A DNA stretch of 7,734 nt from an uncultured Spirochaetaceae bacterium (GCA_902796985.1 CADBRC010000165.1:1-7734); one strand, 5' to 3'. Positions 1 through 7,734 are shown, counted from the first letter of the stretch. The notes: a model not told the origin generated them from the sequence alone. Translations and numbers: made by a program.

Positions 1-3000
1 AACGCCATGCCGCCGCTCATGCCCGCTGCGAGGTTGCGTCCGGTGGGGCCGAGGATGACGACCGTACCGCCCGTCATATACTCAAGCCCGTGATCGCCGC
101 AGCCTTCCACGACGGCGGTTGCTCCGGAATTTCGGACGGCAAAGCGTTCCCCGGCAATTCCGCTTATGTAGGCTTCGCCGCTCGTCGCTCCAAAGAGGGC
201 AACGTTGCCGATGATGATGTTCTTCTCTGCCTCGCGCCTGGACTTGTCGCTCTGCTTGACGATGAGCTTGCCTCCGGAAAGGCCCTTGCCGAAGTAGTCG
301 TTCGCATCGCCCGTGAGCTCTATCGTGAGTCCTTTGGGAATGAACGCACCGAATGACTGGCCGCCGCCGCCTTCCGCATGGACGGTATACGTGTCGTCGT
401 CTATCTTGCCCGCGAAGCGTTTCTGTATCTCGCTGCCGAGAATTGTGCCGAAGGAGCGGTCGGTGCTTTCAACCTTGATGGTTCCGAACGTTCCCTTCTT
501 CCACTCTTTGAGGAGGACCTTCTCGTCCAGACTGTTCTTGAGTCCGAAGTCGTATACATCCTGGGGGTCAAAGCGTGTCTTTGCATCCTCTCCCACGTCT
601 GCCTTGGCAAGAATGCGGGACAGGTCAAGCAGCTGTGCGTGCCTTCCGGCTGGCTTTTCCTTTATGGCAAGGAATTCCGTGTGACCGACAAGCTCGTCGA
701 CGGAACGGACGCCGAGCTTTGCCATGTATTCCCGCATCTCTTCGGCGATGAACTTCATGAAGTTTTCTACATACTCGCTCTTGCCGCGGAACCTCTTGCG
801 AAGCTCGCTGTTCTGCGTTGCCACGCCGAAGGGACAGGTGTCTTTCTGGCAGGCACGCATCATCGCGCAGCCCATCGAAATGAGCGGGGCGGTCGCAAAG
901 CCGAATTCTTCTGCGCCGAGCAGGGCTGCTATTATCACGTCGCGTCCGCTCATCAGCTTACCGTCCGTTTCAATCCTGACCCGGCTGCGGAGACCGTTCT
1001 GCACGAGCGTCTGCTGGGTTTCTGCAAGACCAAGCTCCCAGGGAAGCCCCGCGTGGTGTATGCTGGAAATCGGTGCTGCACCGGTTCCGCCGTCATGGCC
1101 GGAAATCAGTATGACCTGCGCTCCGGCTTTGGCGACACCCGCCGCGATCGTACCGACACCGGCCTCGCTGACGAGCTTGACGCTGATCCGTGCCGCGCGG
1201 TTCGCATTCTTCAAATCATAAATCAGCTGCGCCAGATCTTCGATCGAATAGATGTCGTGGTGGGGCGGAGGGGAAATCAGCGCAACACCCGGCGTTGCAT
1301 AGCGGGTCTTTGCAATCCAGGGGTATACCTTCTTTCCGGGAAGGTGTCCTCCCTCACCGGGTTTGGCTCCCTGCGCCATCTTTATCTGTATCTCTTTTGC
1401 ACTGAGAAGATATTCTTCCGTTACGCCGAAGCGGCCGGAGGCGACCTGCTTTATCGCGGAGTTGTACTTGGTACCGAGCCGCTCCGGGTTCTCGCCGCCC
1501 TCACCGCTGTTGCTCTTTCCCTGCAGGTGGTTCATTGCTTCGGCCATGCACTTGTGGGCTTCCTCGCTGATGGAGCCGTAGCTCATTGCTCCGGTCTTGA
1601 ACCGCTTTACGATGCTGTCTACGCCCTCAACCTCGTCGAGGGGAACACCGCCGTCCGTGGCAAACTTGAAGGCAAAGAGGCTCCGCAGGGTGTGAGGCCG
1701 CCCGTCTTCGTCTACCAGGGCGGTGTATTCCTTGAAGCGCTTGTAGTCGCCGTTTCTCGTCGCTTCCTGCAGGGCGATGATGGTTTCGGGCGAATAGAGG
1801 TGATCCTCGCAGCCCGGTCCCCGCCGCATTTTGTGCTTTCCGATGGAATCGAGGTGGGTGTTCACGGTCAGCCCGAGCGGGTCAAATGCCTTGTCATGGT
1901 GGAAGTTCACATCCTCTTCGATTTCCTTGAGCGTGATGCCGCCGACCCGGCTGACCGTGTTGGTGAAGTAGCGGTCAGTTACATCCTTGCTGATTCCGAC
2001 GGCCTCGAAAATCTGGGCAGACTGGTATGACTGGATGCAGCTGATTCCCATCTTGGCCGCGATTTTTACGATGCCGTTCAGCACGGCCTTGTTATAGTCG
2101 TCAATGGCCGTATGGTAGTCCTTGTCCAGAAGCTTCTGGTCTATGAGCTCGGCGATGCACTCGTGTGCCAGATAGGGGTTTACTGCCCTCGCACCGTAGC
2201 CCAGTATCATTGCAGCCTGATGTACATCGCGGATTTCTGCGCTCTCAAGGATTATCGAAATCTTGGTCCGCTTTTTGGTCCGAATGAGGTACTGTTCTAC
2301 GGCAGAAACCGCGAGCAGTGAGGGAATGGCGACGTGGCTCTCGTCTACGCCCCGGTCGGACAGGATCATGATGTTGCAGCCATTGTGGTACTGCCGCTCT
2401 ATCTCATTGAAGAGGCTGTCGATCGCCGCCTCAAGCGATGTGTTTTTGTAGTAGAGGATGGGGACGGTCGCTGCCCTGAGTCCGTCTTTGTCCAGCGCCT
2501 TTATCTTCATCATGTCTACGCCGGTCAGGATGGGATTGTTTATCTCCAGTACGGTACAGCTGGAACTTTGCGGCTCCAAAATGTTTCCGTCCGTGCCTGC
2601 GTATACCGTCGTATCCGTAACGATTTTCTCCCGCAAACTGTCGATCGGCGGGTTCGTTACCTGGGCGAAAAGCTGCTTGAAGTAGCTGAAAAGCGGAGGG
2701 TGCTGCTCGGAGAGAACGGCGAGGGGGGTATCCACGCCCATCGAGGCGGTCGGCTCCACGGCGTTCTTTGCCATTGGCAGGATCATCTCGTTTACGTCCT
2801 CGTAGCTCCAGCCGAAGGCCCGGTACATGATGTCCCGCTCCTCCTGCGTGTAGACCGGTATCTTCTTGTTGGGAATGGGAAGGTCGGCAAGGTGCAGGAG
2901 GCTCTTGTCCAGCCACTCGCCGTAGGGGAACTGCCTGGCATAGCTTTCCTTGCATTCTTCGTCGGAGACAACGCGGCCCTGCACCGTGTCCACGAGCAGT

Positions 3001-4247
3001 ATCTTCCCCGGCATCAGGCGGGACTTCTTGAGTATTTTCTCCTCAGGAATGTCCAGCACGCCGACCTCGCTGGAAAGAATCAGCGTGTTGTCGCTCGTGA
3101 TGTAGTAGCGGCTGGGGCGGAGTCCGTTCCTGTCCAAGGTCGCCCCGAGGATGTCGCCGTCGCTGAAGAGAATTGCGGCGGGTCCGTCCCAGCTTTCCAT
3201 CATCGTTGCCCAGTAGTGGTAGAAATCCTTTTTCTCCCTGTCCATCGCCTCGTCGTTTTTCCACGGCTCCGGGATGCACATCATCACTGCGAGGGGGAGA
3301 GGAGTACCGTTCATCATCAGGAACTCGAGGGTGTTGTCGAGCATGGCGGAATCAGACCCGGACGCATCGACAGCGGGAAGAATCTTCTTCATGTCGTCAT
3401 CTGCGAGGACGGGAGAGCGCAGAGTCTCTTCCCGTGCGAGCATCCTGTCAGCGTTGCCCCGGATTGTGTTTATTTCGCCGTTGTGGGCAATCAGGCGGTT
3501 GGGGTGTGCCCGCTGCCAACTCGGCTGCGTGTTGGTGGAGAAGCGTGAGTGGACGATTGCGAGGGCGGAGGCAAAGTCCGGCGACTGCAAGTCCTCGTAG
3601 AAGGTCCTCAGCTGGCCCACAAGGAACATACCCTTGTAGACGACCGTACGGCTGGAAAGGGAGACAACGTAGGTTTTGAGCTGGGTTTTTTCGAACTGGC
3701 GGCGAAGCACCTAGAGCCTGCGGTCAAACTCAAGGCCCTTGGCCACGTTTTCAGGCCGCTCGATGAAGCAGTTCATGATGACCGGCATGCAGTCGCGTGC
3801 CCTCTTGCCGAGCACTTCGGGGTGGACGGGAACTTCACGCCAGCCCAGGAAGTTCAGCCCTTCTTTCTTGCTGAGGGACTCGACCATCCGCATGGCCTGA
3901 GCGCGGAGAAGCTTGTCCTGCGGAAAGAAGAACATACCCACTCCGTAGTCCCGTTCGCCGCCGAGCGTTATGCCGGAAGCTTCTGCGGCCTTCTTGAAAA
4001 AGGAGTGGCATACCTGGGCGAGGATTCCTACGCCGTCGCCGGTCTCTCCGCTCGCATCCTTGCCTGCCCGGTGTTCCAGTTTTTCTACGATGCTGAGGGC
4101 GTTGTCCACGATGGAATGGCTCTTCTTTCCGTCTATGCTGACCACGGCCCCTATTCCGCAGGAGTCATGCTCGAACGAATTCTCATATAAAGTATTTGGC
4201 GTGTTGTTATTCATACTGTTCTTCCCGATATTATTCTCATCGTTCAT
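1..4247 (-). CDS. gltB: Glutamate synthase large subunit, partial at C terminus, interrupted by an in-frame TAG
   Basis: GltB makes glutamate from glutamine and 2-oxoglutarate, with GltD supplying electrons. I translated the strand to the window edge: about 1415 codons are visible and the last 100 or so are probably missing. Numbering includes codon 179. The class II glutaminase domain has its nucleophile at Cys30 (EHDSCGIG) after a short propeptide, then HSRFSTNTQPSW from 233 and HNGEIN at 255-260. The synthase part has TGAMSYGSIS at 885-894 and SGHDGGTGA at 1049-1057. Three 3Fe-4S cysteines lie at 1127, 1133 and 1138 (C-x5-C-x4-C), followed by CPFGVATQ. Glycine-rich beta-helix repeats run to the edge (MTGGTVVILG, AAGMSGGMA). 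The ATG lies 10 nt after the asnB stop, with AAGG 8 nt upstream; Met12 at 4214 is an alternative start. Codon 179 is TAG where relatives usually have Tyr (DRRL-stop-VLRRQ). No other stop occurs in frame, so the rest is undecayed. Family identity is near certain; whether full-length protein is made is open. Confidence 0.95.
3711..3713 (-). other. In-frame amber codon inside gltB
   Basis: The plus-strand bases cta read TAG on the coding strand. The surrounding protein is EFDRRL-stop-VLRRQFEK. GltB proteins that I recall usually have an aromatic residue, often Tyr, here (RRLYVLRR-type). A change of the single base at 3711 from g or a to c would convert TAC or TAT into TAG. The stop falls in the glutaminase domain, after Cys30 but before the HSRF and HNGEIN substrate-binding motifs. 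The 178-residue product could therefore not be active. The same frame is open from 3710 to position 1. A recent nonsense mutation, a sequencing error, or suppression are all possible. Confidence 0.9.
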
Positions 4248-4257
4248 CTTTTTCGCC

Positions 4258-5892
4258 TTATTTTCCGCTGTCGCCGTAATTGCTCAGGACCCTTGCACTC
4301 GGGTCGTTCACATCACATCCCTTCCATGACTTGTTGGGCATCCAGAAATCCACAATCATCTGTGACTGTCCGGGGTAGAACTTCTCGAAGATCTCGCGGT
4401 AGAGCAGGGACTCCTTGGTGAAGGGGCGGGCATGACTGTAGGCCTGCCTCTTTCCCTCGAACTCTTTGTCCGTATATTTTGCCTCCGCGAATTCCTTGAG
4501 GTCGTCTACGAGTGAGTGTCCGACCGCGTCGCTGAATGCAGCCTTTTCCCGCATCAGCAAATCATGGGGGAGGTATGGCTTTCCGTTTTCGTCCTTCTCG
4601 AAGGCGTGGCGGAGCAGGAATTTGCCCTTGTTGTAGTGGTTCATCTTAAGCTCCGGGGCAATCGACATGACGTATTCCACGAAGTCCAGGTCTCCGAAAG
4701 GCACGCGGGCTTCCAGACTGTTCACGCTGATGCAGCGGTCCGCCCTGAGCACGTCGTACATGTGCAGTTCCCTGACCCGCTTCTCTGCCTCTTTCTGAAA
4801 TTCTGCGGCGGAAGGGGCGAAGTCCGTGTACTTGTAGCCGAACAGCTCGTCGCTGATTTCCCCGGTCAAGAGGACTCGGATGTCCGTCTGCTCGTGGATG
4901 GCCTTGCAGATGAGGTACATGCCCATGCTCGCACGGATTGTCGTGATGTCGAAGGTACCGAGGGCATATATGACTTCTTCCAGCGCGGAAAGAACATTCT
5001 CTTTGGTGATTATAATCTCGTGGTGCTTGGAACCGATGAAGTCCGCGACCTGCTTGGCATATTTCAAATCAATTGCGTCAGTCTTCATTCCTATGGCGAA
5101 GGTCTCTATGGGCTTCTTGAGCAGGCGGGCAGAAACGGCGCAGACGAGCGAGGAGTCAAGTCCTCCGCTCAGGAGGAAGCCGAGCGGTGCGTCCGCGTCC
5201 AGCCGCTTCTGTATGCCCGCAACAAGCTTGTCGTGTATCTGCCGGCAGATGCCGTCTTTTCCGTCCAGACTGCCGGTGACGGTCTTTGCAACCTTTGTGA
5301 TGTCGCGGTAGCAGGTGAACTTTCCGTCCTTATAGTAGTGGCCGGGCGGGAAGGGGAGGATTTCTTTGACCAGGCCCTCCAGATTCTTCGGCTCACTCGC
5401 AAATGCTATGGCTCCCTCGGCATCATGACCGTAGTAAAGGGGGCGGATTCCGATGGGGTCGCGGGCGGCGACGGCAGACTTTGACTCCTCATCATAGATT
5501 ATCAGTGCGTATTCCGCATCCAGCTTACTGAACAAGTCCGTGCCATATTTTTCGTAGAGGGGGAGGAGAATCTCGCAGTCACTGTTGCTCCTGAGGGCGC
5601 AGCCTTCCGACACAAGCTCCTTCCTGACTTCCCTCCAGGGCCGGGATTTCCCGTCTGTCCCGTAGATGCCGTAAATCTCGCCGTTGCAGACGAGGGACTT
5701 TCCCTTGTGTGAGAATGGCTGCATGCCGCTCTCGTCCAGACCCATTATCGCGAGCCTCTGGAATCCGAGTATTGCCCCGTCATTCTCCAGAATCCTGGAA
5801 CTGTCGGGACCGCGGGAAGTCGTGCGGGCGAAATTCTCGTGGAATTCCTTCATTGAAATAACATTGCCAAAATAGCCCATTACGCAGCACAT
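4258..5892 (-). CDS. asnB: Asparagine synthetase B, glutamine-hydrolysing
   Basis: AsnB converts aspartate, glutamine and ATP to asparagine, glutamate, AMP and pyrophosphate in the cytoplasm. The protein has 544 residues, close to the 554 of E. coli AsnB. I chose the ATG at 5892 because it gives MCCVMGYFG, placing the nucleophile as Cys2 once Met is removed. A TTG two codons upstream is also open but would displace it. The glutaminase half shows RGPDSS, CNGEIYG and SDCEILLPLYEKYG, then ARDPIGIRPLYYG and FASEPKNL. The synthetase half has the PP-loop pyrophosphatase motif LLSGGLDSSL, then IRASMGMYL, TGEISDELFGYKY, SLEARVPFGDLDF and REKAAFSDAVGHS. The C terminus DPSARVLSNYGDSGK resembles the clostridial-type AsnB tail. 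GEISDE, instead of the common GEGSDE, also seems usual in that subgroup, from memory. A GGGAGG sits 21 nt before the ATG, which is too far; a weaker GGGCGG is 7 nt away. The gene heads an operon with gltB and follows the structured leader. Confidence 0.95.
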   Translation of the reverse strand: MCCVMGYFGNVISMKEFHENFARTTSRGPDSSRILENDGAILGFQRLAIMGLDESGMQPFSHKGKSLVCNGEIYGIYGTDGKSRPWREVRKELVSEGCALRSNSDCEILLPLYEKYGTDLFSKLDAEYALIIYDEESKSAVAARDPIGIRPLYYGHDAEGAIAFASEPKNLEGLVKEILPFPPGHYYKDGKFTCYRDITKVAKTVTGSLDGKDGICRQIHDKLVAGIQKRLDADAPLGFLLSGGLDSSLVCAVSARLLKKPIETFAIGMKTDAIDLKYAKQVADFIGSKHHEIIITKENVLSALEEVIYALGTFDITTIRASMGMYLICKAIHEQTDIRVLLTGEISDELFGYKYTDFAPSAAEFQKEAEKRVRELHMYDVLRADRCISVNSLEARVPFGDLDFVEYVMSIAPELKMNHYNKGKFLLRHAFEKDENGKPYLPHDLLMREKAAFSDAVGHSLVDDLKEFAEAKYTDKEFEGKRQAYSHARPFTKESLLYREIFEKFYPGQSQMIVDFWMPNKSWKGCDVNDPSARVLSNYGDSGK

Positions 5893-5937
5893 ACACAAAC
5901 CGCCCGAAAGCGTCCTCCCGCAAAAGTAATTTAAACG

Positions 5938-6008
5938 AAAAAAGACGCCGTAGACATGGTACCTCTTGGAGCAGACTGCCCCGAAGGAACCATATCTACG
6001 ACGTCTTT
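5938..6008 (-). terminator. Long leader hairpin with U6 tail: intrinsic terminator or attenuator before asnB
   Basis: Arms 5941-5963 and 5986-6008 are inverted repeats of 23 nt with only three non-Watson-Crick positions. An inner helix of about 6 bp (5968-5973 with 5977-5982) closes a 3-nt loop. On the minus strand, two of the arm mispairs (5948/6001 and 5955/5994) and one inner mispair (5970/5980) become G-U wobbles. On the plus strand they are C-A mismatches. The 3' arm runs into six T residues (5943-5938). Both facts say the functional RNA is the minus-strand transcript, the same direction as the genes. It could end the hflX operon, attenuate the asnB-gltB operon, or end a short independent RNA. 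The stem is much longer than a usual intrinsic terminator. I do not recognise it as a known riboswitch or T-box. Confidence 0.75.
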
Positions 6009-6022
6009 GCCGTATGCGCTAC

Positions 6023-6051
6023 GTTCTACTACTTCACGCAAAAAATGTCAA
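6023..6051 (-). promoter_or_regulatory. Sigma70-type promoter for the asnB-gltB leader
   Basis: On the minus strand TTGACA (6051-6046) is a perfect -35 box. A 17-nt spacer follows, then TAGAAC (6028-6023), which matches 4 of 6 positions of the -10 consensus. Transcription would begin near 6016, about 8 nt before the long hairpin and about 125 nt before the asnB ATG. The -35 box begins 11 nt after the TAG of the FliL-like gene. No comparably good promoter was seen between the hairpin and asnB. The call rests on the motifs only. Confidence 0.6.
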
Positions 6052-6062
6052 GAGGTTGAATC

Positions 6063-6644
6063 CTACTCGAAGAACATGTAGTCGTCGAAGTAGACGCTTG
6101 ATATCTGCCCCATGACCAGCTGCTCGTTTATCTTGTCACGGATGCCTTCTTTCACTTTCTGCTCGCCCATACCGAGCAGCTGCTCCTTGGTGTAGGAAGA
6201 GAAGTATCCGATGATGAGGGACTTTGCCTGTTTTTCCTTCTGGGCCAGCTCTTCGTAGAGCTGTATGTCACTGGAAGGGTAGGAGAACCAGGGGGAGACG
6301 ACAAGGAGGCTTCCGCCCTGGTCGCCCATGCCCTTCGTCACCGCCCGTAGCTGCCCCAGCTCGGTGTATGCGCTGACTGACTGCTTGCTCTTGAGGCTGG
6401 AACTGACGACCTGCTTGGGGCTGGGGTCGCTCTTCCGGTATCTTGTGGAAAGCTCTCCGCCGTTCTTGGCGAGGGCGAGGGCCGTTCCGCCCACAAAGAT
6501 TATCAGCATTGCAATGAGGATAAGCAGGAGCATCTTGTTCAGTCCCTTGTAGGAACCGTCGTCTTTCCGTCCCCTGCGTTCGCCGTAGTCCTGTTCCCGT
6601 GAGTAGAATTTGCCGTTGTCGTGCCTGAATTTTACCCGTGCCAT
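6063..6644 (-). CDS. FliL-like single-span membrane protein
   Basis: The 193-residue protein has a charged cytoplasmic N terminus (about residues 1-36, rich in Arg, Lys and Asp). One transmembrane helix follows at about 38-59 (MLLLILIAMLIIFVGG), then an extracytoplasmic part. No signal peptidase site is evident. The C-terminal 95 residues read like a FliL domain: ELGQLRAV near 95-102, then LIIGYFSSYTKEQL at 143-156, KEGIRDKINEQL at 165-176 and the ending SSVYFDDYMFFE. In FliL this region has the form LSSKTxEEL, then IN near the end, then VYFTxF. FliL binds the flagellar stator and supports torque. Here the gene follows hflX rather than flagellar genes, so it may be a second, divergent copy with another role. 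It starts 4 nt after the hflX stop and ends with TAG; an in-frame TGA follows four codons later. Membrane topology is firm; the family call is moderately sure. Confidence 0.65.
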   Translation of the reverse strand: MARVKFRHDNGKFYSREQDYGERRGRKDDGSYKGLNKMLLLILIAMLIIFVGGTALALAKNGGELSTRYRKSDPSPKQVVSSSLKSKQSVSAYTELGQLRAVTKGMGDQGGSLLVVSPWFSYPSSDIQLYEELAQKEKQAKSLIIGYFSSYTKEQLLGMGEQKVKEGIRDKINEQLVMGQISSVYFDDYMFFE

Positions 6645-6648
6645 TGCC

Positions 6649-7734
6649 TTATGCCTCCTTTGCCGCCCCTACTGCGTATTGTGCGAGCAGCGATTTGGTC
6701 CTCGTCGTGGCTTTCCCGTCATCTCCGATCGTGCCGGGAACCCGTGCTTCCAGCTCCACGAAGCCGTCCAGCCATTCCTCCCTGAGGATTCTGCCGTTCT
6801 TCCGTACAAGTTCCACGAGCTGGCAGTCTGCCAGCGGAATCCTGTACAGGCCGATTTCCCCGAAGAGGCTTTCCGTTACGGCGGCGAGCAGCCGGTCGAA
6901 TCCCGCCCCGGTTTTCGCGCTTGTTCTGATTGCTCCGGGGAATGCTGCCTCCAGCTGTGCCCTGCGGACTTCATCTCCATCTAGTTTATCGGCCTTATTC
7001 AGCAGTACGATTCGGTTTATTTTGTCCGCGCCGATCTCCGCGAGGACCTTGAGCACCTGCGTGTATTGCTTTATGCAGTCCGGGTCACTCGCATCCACCG
7101 TTACGAGCAGGAGGTCGGCAAAGGATGCCTCCTCCAGCGTGGACTTGAACGCGTCTATCAGTGTGTGGGGCAGCTTGGAGATGAAGCCGACCGTGTCCGT
7201 CAGCAGGACGGAGCAGCCTTCGGACAGGCTGAGCTTGCGGGTCGTCGGGTCCAGCGTCGCGAAAAGCTTGTCCTCTACGAATGCGTCCGCCCCGGTCAGG
7301 GCATTGAGCAGGCTGGACTTGCCCGCGTTGGTGTAGCCGACCAGGGCGCATGCGGGCGTGGCGGTCCGTTCCCGCTGCCGCCGCTGGATCGCCCGGCTTT
7401 CTTCCACCGCCTCCAGCTCCTTCTTTATCTGGACGATTTTGTCCTCCACCTGCCGCCTGTCCAGCTCCAGCTGGGTCTCGCCCTGACCCTTGTTGCCGAA
7501 GCTGCCGCCCCGCTGACGGGAGAGGTTGCCGTAGCTGTGGCTCAGGCGGGGCAGGGAGTAGGTCAGTTGTGCAAGCTGGACCTGCAGGACGGCTTCCTTG
7601 GTCCTGGCCCGCTGCGCGAATATGCGGATGATGACTTCGTTGCGGTCAAAGACAGGGATGCCGGTCAGCTTTTCCCAGTTGCGCTGTTTGGTCGGGTCCA
7701 GTTCCCAGTCAAAAATGATGCAGTCTGCCCCGAG
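6649..7734 (-). CDS. hflX: GTPase HflX, N terminus beyond the window
   Basis: HflX is a GTP-hydrolysing factor that binds the large ribosomal subunit and splits stalled or hibernating ribosomes. The 361 visible residues cover most of the usual length of about 420. They begin in the HflX N-domain (LGADCIIFDWELDPTKQRNW, residues 1-20). The family linker then appears as RQRGGSFGNKGQGETQLELD, where GPGETQLE is usual. A helical stretch follows, then the G domain: G1 GYTNAGKS (133-140), G3 DTVGF (180-184), G4 NKAD (246-249) and G5 SAKTG (from 272). The C-terminal domain has RIPLADCQLVELVRKNGRIL. All nucleotide-binding residues look intact. The start codon is outside the window; internal GTG codons should not be taken as starts. 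The stop TAA is at 6651-6649, with the FliL-like gene following at once. Confidence 0.95.
   Translation of the reverse strand, partial: LGADCIIFDWELDPTKQRNWEKLTGIPVFDRNEVIIRIFAQRARTKEAVLQVQLAQLTYSLPRLSHSYGNLSRQRGGSFGNKGQGETQLELDRRQVEDKIVQIKKELEAVEESRAIQRRQRERTATPACALVGYTNAGKSSLLNALTGADAFVEDKLFATLDPTTRKLSLSEGCSVLLTDTVGFISKLPHTLIDAFKSTLEEASFADLLLVTVDASDPDCIKQYTQVLKVLAEIGADKINRIVLLNKADKLDGDEVRRAQLEAAFPGAIRTSAKTGAGFDRLLAAVTESLFGEIGLYRIPLADCQLVELVRKNGRILREEWLDGFVELEARVPGTIGDDGKATTRTKSLLAQYAVGAAKEA
6654..6661 (-). promoter_or_regulatory. Ribosome binding site of the FliL-like gene, inside hflX
   Basis: AAAGGAGG on the minus strand is a near-perfect anti-16S match, 9 nt before the ATG at 6644. It encodes the last residues of HflX and lies just before the hflX TAA at 6651-6649. 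The arrangement fixes the start of the FliL-like gene and predicts translational coupling between the two. Confidence 0.85.

Noticed and set aside
378..2030. 550-residue plus-strand reading frame
   Set aside because: It lies exactly codon-aligned opposite conserved gltB sequence, has no recognisable family features, and is explained by the lack of TTA and CTA codons in gltB.
2431..2955. 174-residue minus-strand reading frame
   Set aside because: Out of frame with gltB, which reads through this region without interruption; Arg- and Gly-rich shadow.
2334..4190. Plus-strand reading frames of 404 and 213 residues
   Set aside because: Same codon-aligned antisense shadow of gltB, separated only by a plus-strand TGA that is a TCA serine codon in gltB.
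4516..5484. 322-residue plus-strand reading frame
   Set aside because: Codon-aligned shadow of asnB, whose motifs on the minus strand are unmistakable.
5896..5898. TTG as the asnB start
   Set aside because: It would place two extra residues before the Met-Cys pair that aligns with the catalytic N terminus of the family.
5931..5993. 20-codon minus-strand frame inside the leader hairpin (ATG to TAA), as a possible leader peptide
   Set aside because: It has no ribosome binding site, its start is buried in the stem, and there is no run of Asn or Gln codons as expected for attenuation by translation.
5941..6008. Hairpin as SRP RNA, a T-box leader or an integron attC site
   Set aside because: It lacks the SRP GGAAG/GCAGCC core, the T-box TGGNACCGCG element and the attC RYYYAAC/GTTRRRY ends.
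6638..7336. 232-residue plus-strand reading frame, rich in Ser and Pro
   Set aside because: Lies opposite the HflX G domain and has low-complexity composition typical of an antisense frame.

Overview
The window most resembles a chromosomal segment of an anaerobic or fermentative bacterium of moderately high GC, judged by eye. All recognisable genes lie on the minus strand, so transcription runs from high to low coordinates. A FliL-type membrane protein beside HflX points towards a motile lineage. Its overall look, with clostridial/spirochaete-style AsnB and GltB, makes a Treponema-like spirochaete my best guess. That placement is inference and was not tested by any search.

Region by region in the direction of transcription. 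(1) 7734-6649: most of hflX, a ribosome-associated GTPase, cut at its N terminus by the window edge. (2) 6644-6063: a 193-residue single-span membrane protein with a FliL-like C-terminal domain. It starts 4 nt after the hflX stop, and its strong ribosome binding site lies inside the end of hflX, so the two form an operon. (3) 6062-5893: a 170-nt gap holding a good sigma70-type promoter (TTGACA, 17-nt spacer, TAGAAC) and then a very long hairpin ending in a U6 run. The hairpin is arranged as a terminator or attenuator for the next genes. (4) 5892-4258: asnB, a complete glutamine-hydrolysing asparagine synthetase. (5) 4247 to the window edge: gltB, the large subunit of glutamate synthase, starting 10 nt after asnB. 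About 1415 codons are visible, with every expected domain in one uninterrupted frame except for a single in-frame TAG at codon 179.

AsnB and GltB both consume glutamine through class II (N-terminal Cys) glutaminase domains. Together they look like a nitrogen-distribution operon, with gltD possibly following beyond the left edge. The two most notable observations are the amber codon in an otherwise undamaged gltB, and the leader hairpin, whose mispairs become G-U wobbles only when read on the minus strand. I saw no tRNA, rRNA, CRISPR array, insertion sequence or phage gene. There is no gene-free stretch above 300 bases. The long plus-strand reading frames opposite gltB and asnB are codon-bias shadows.
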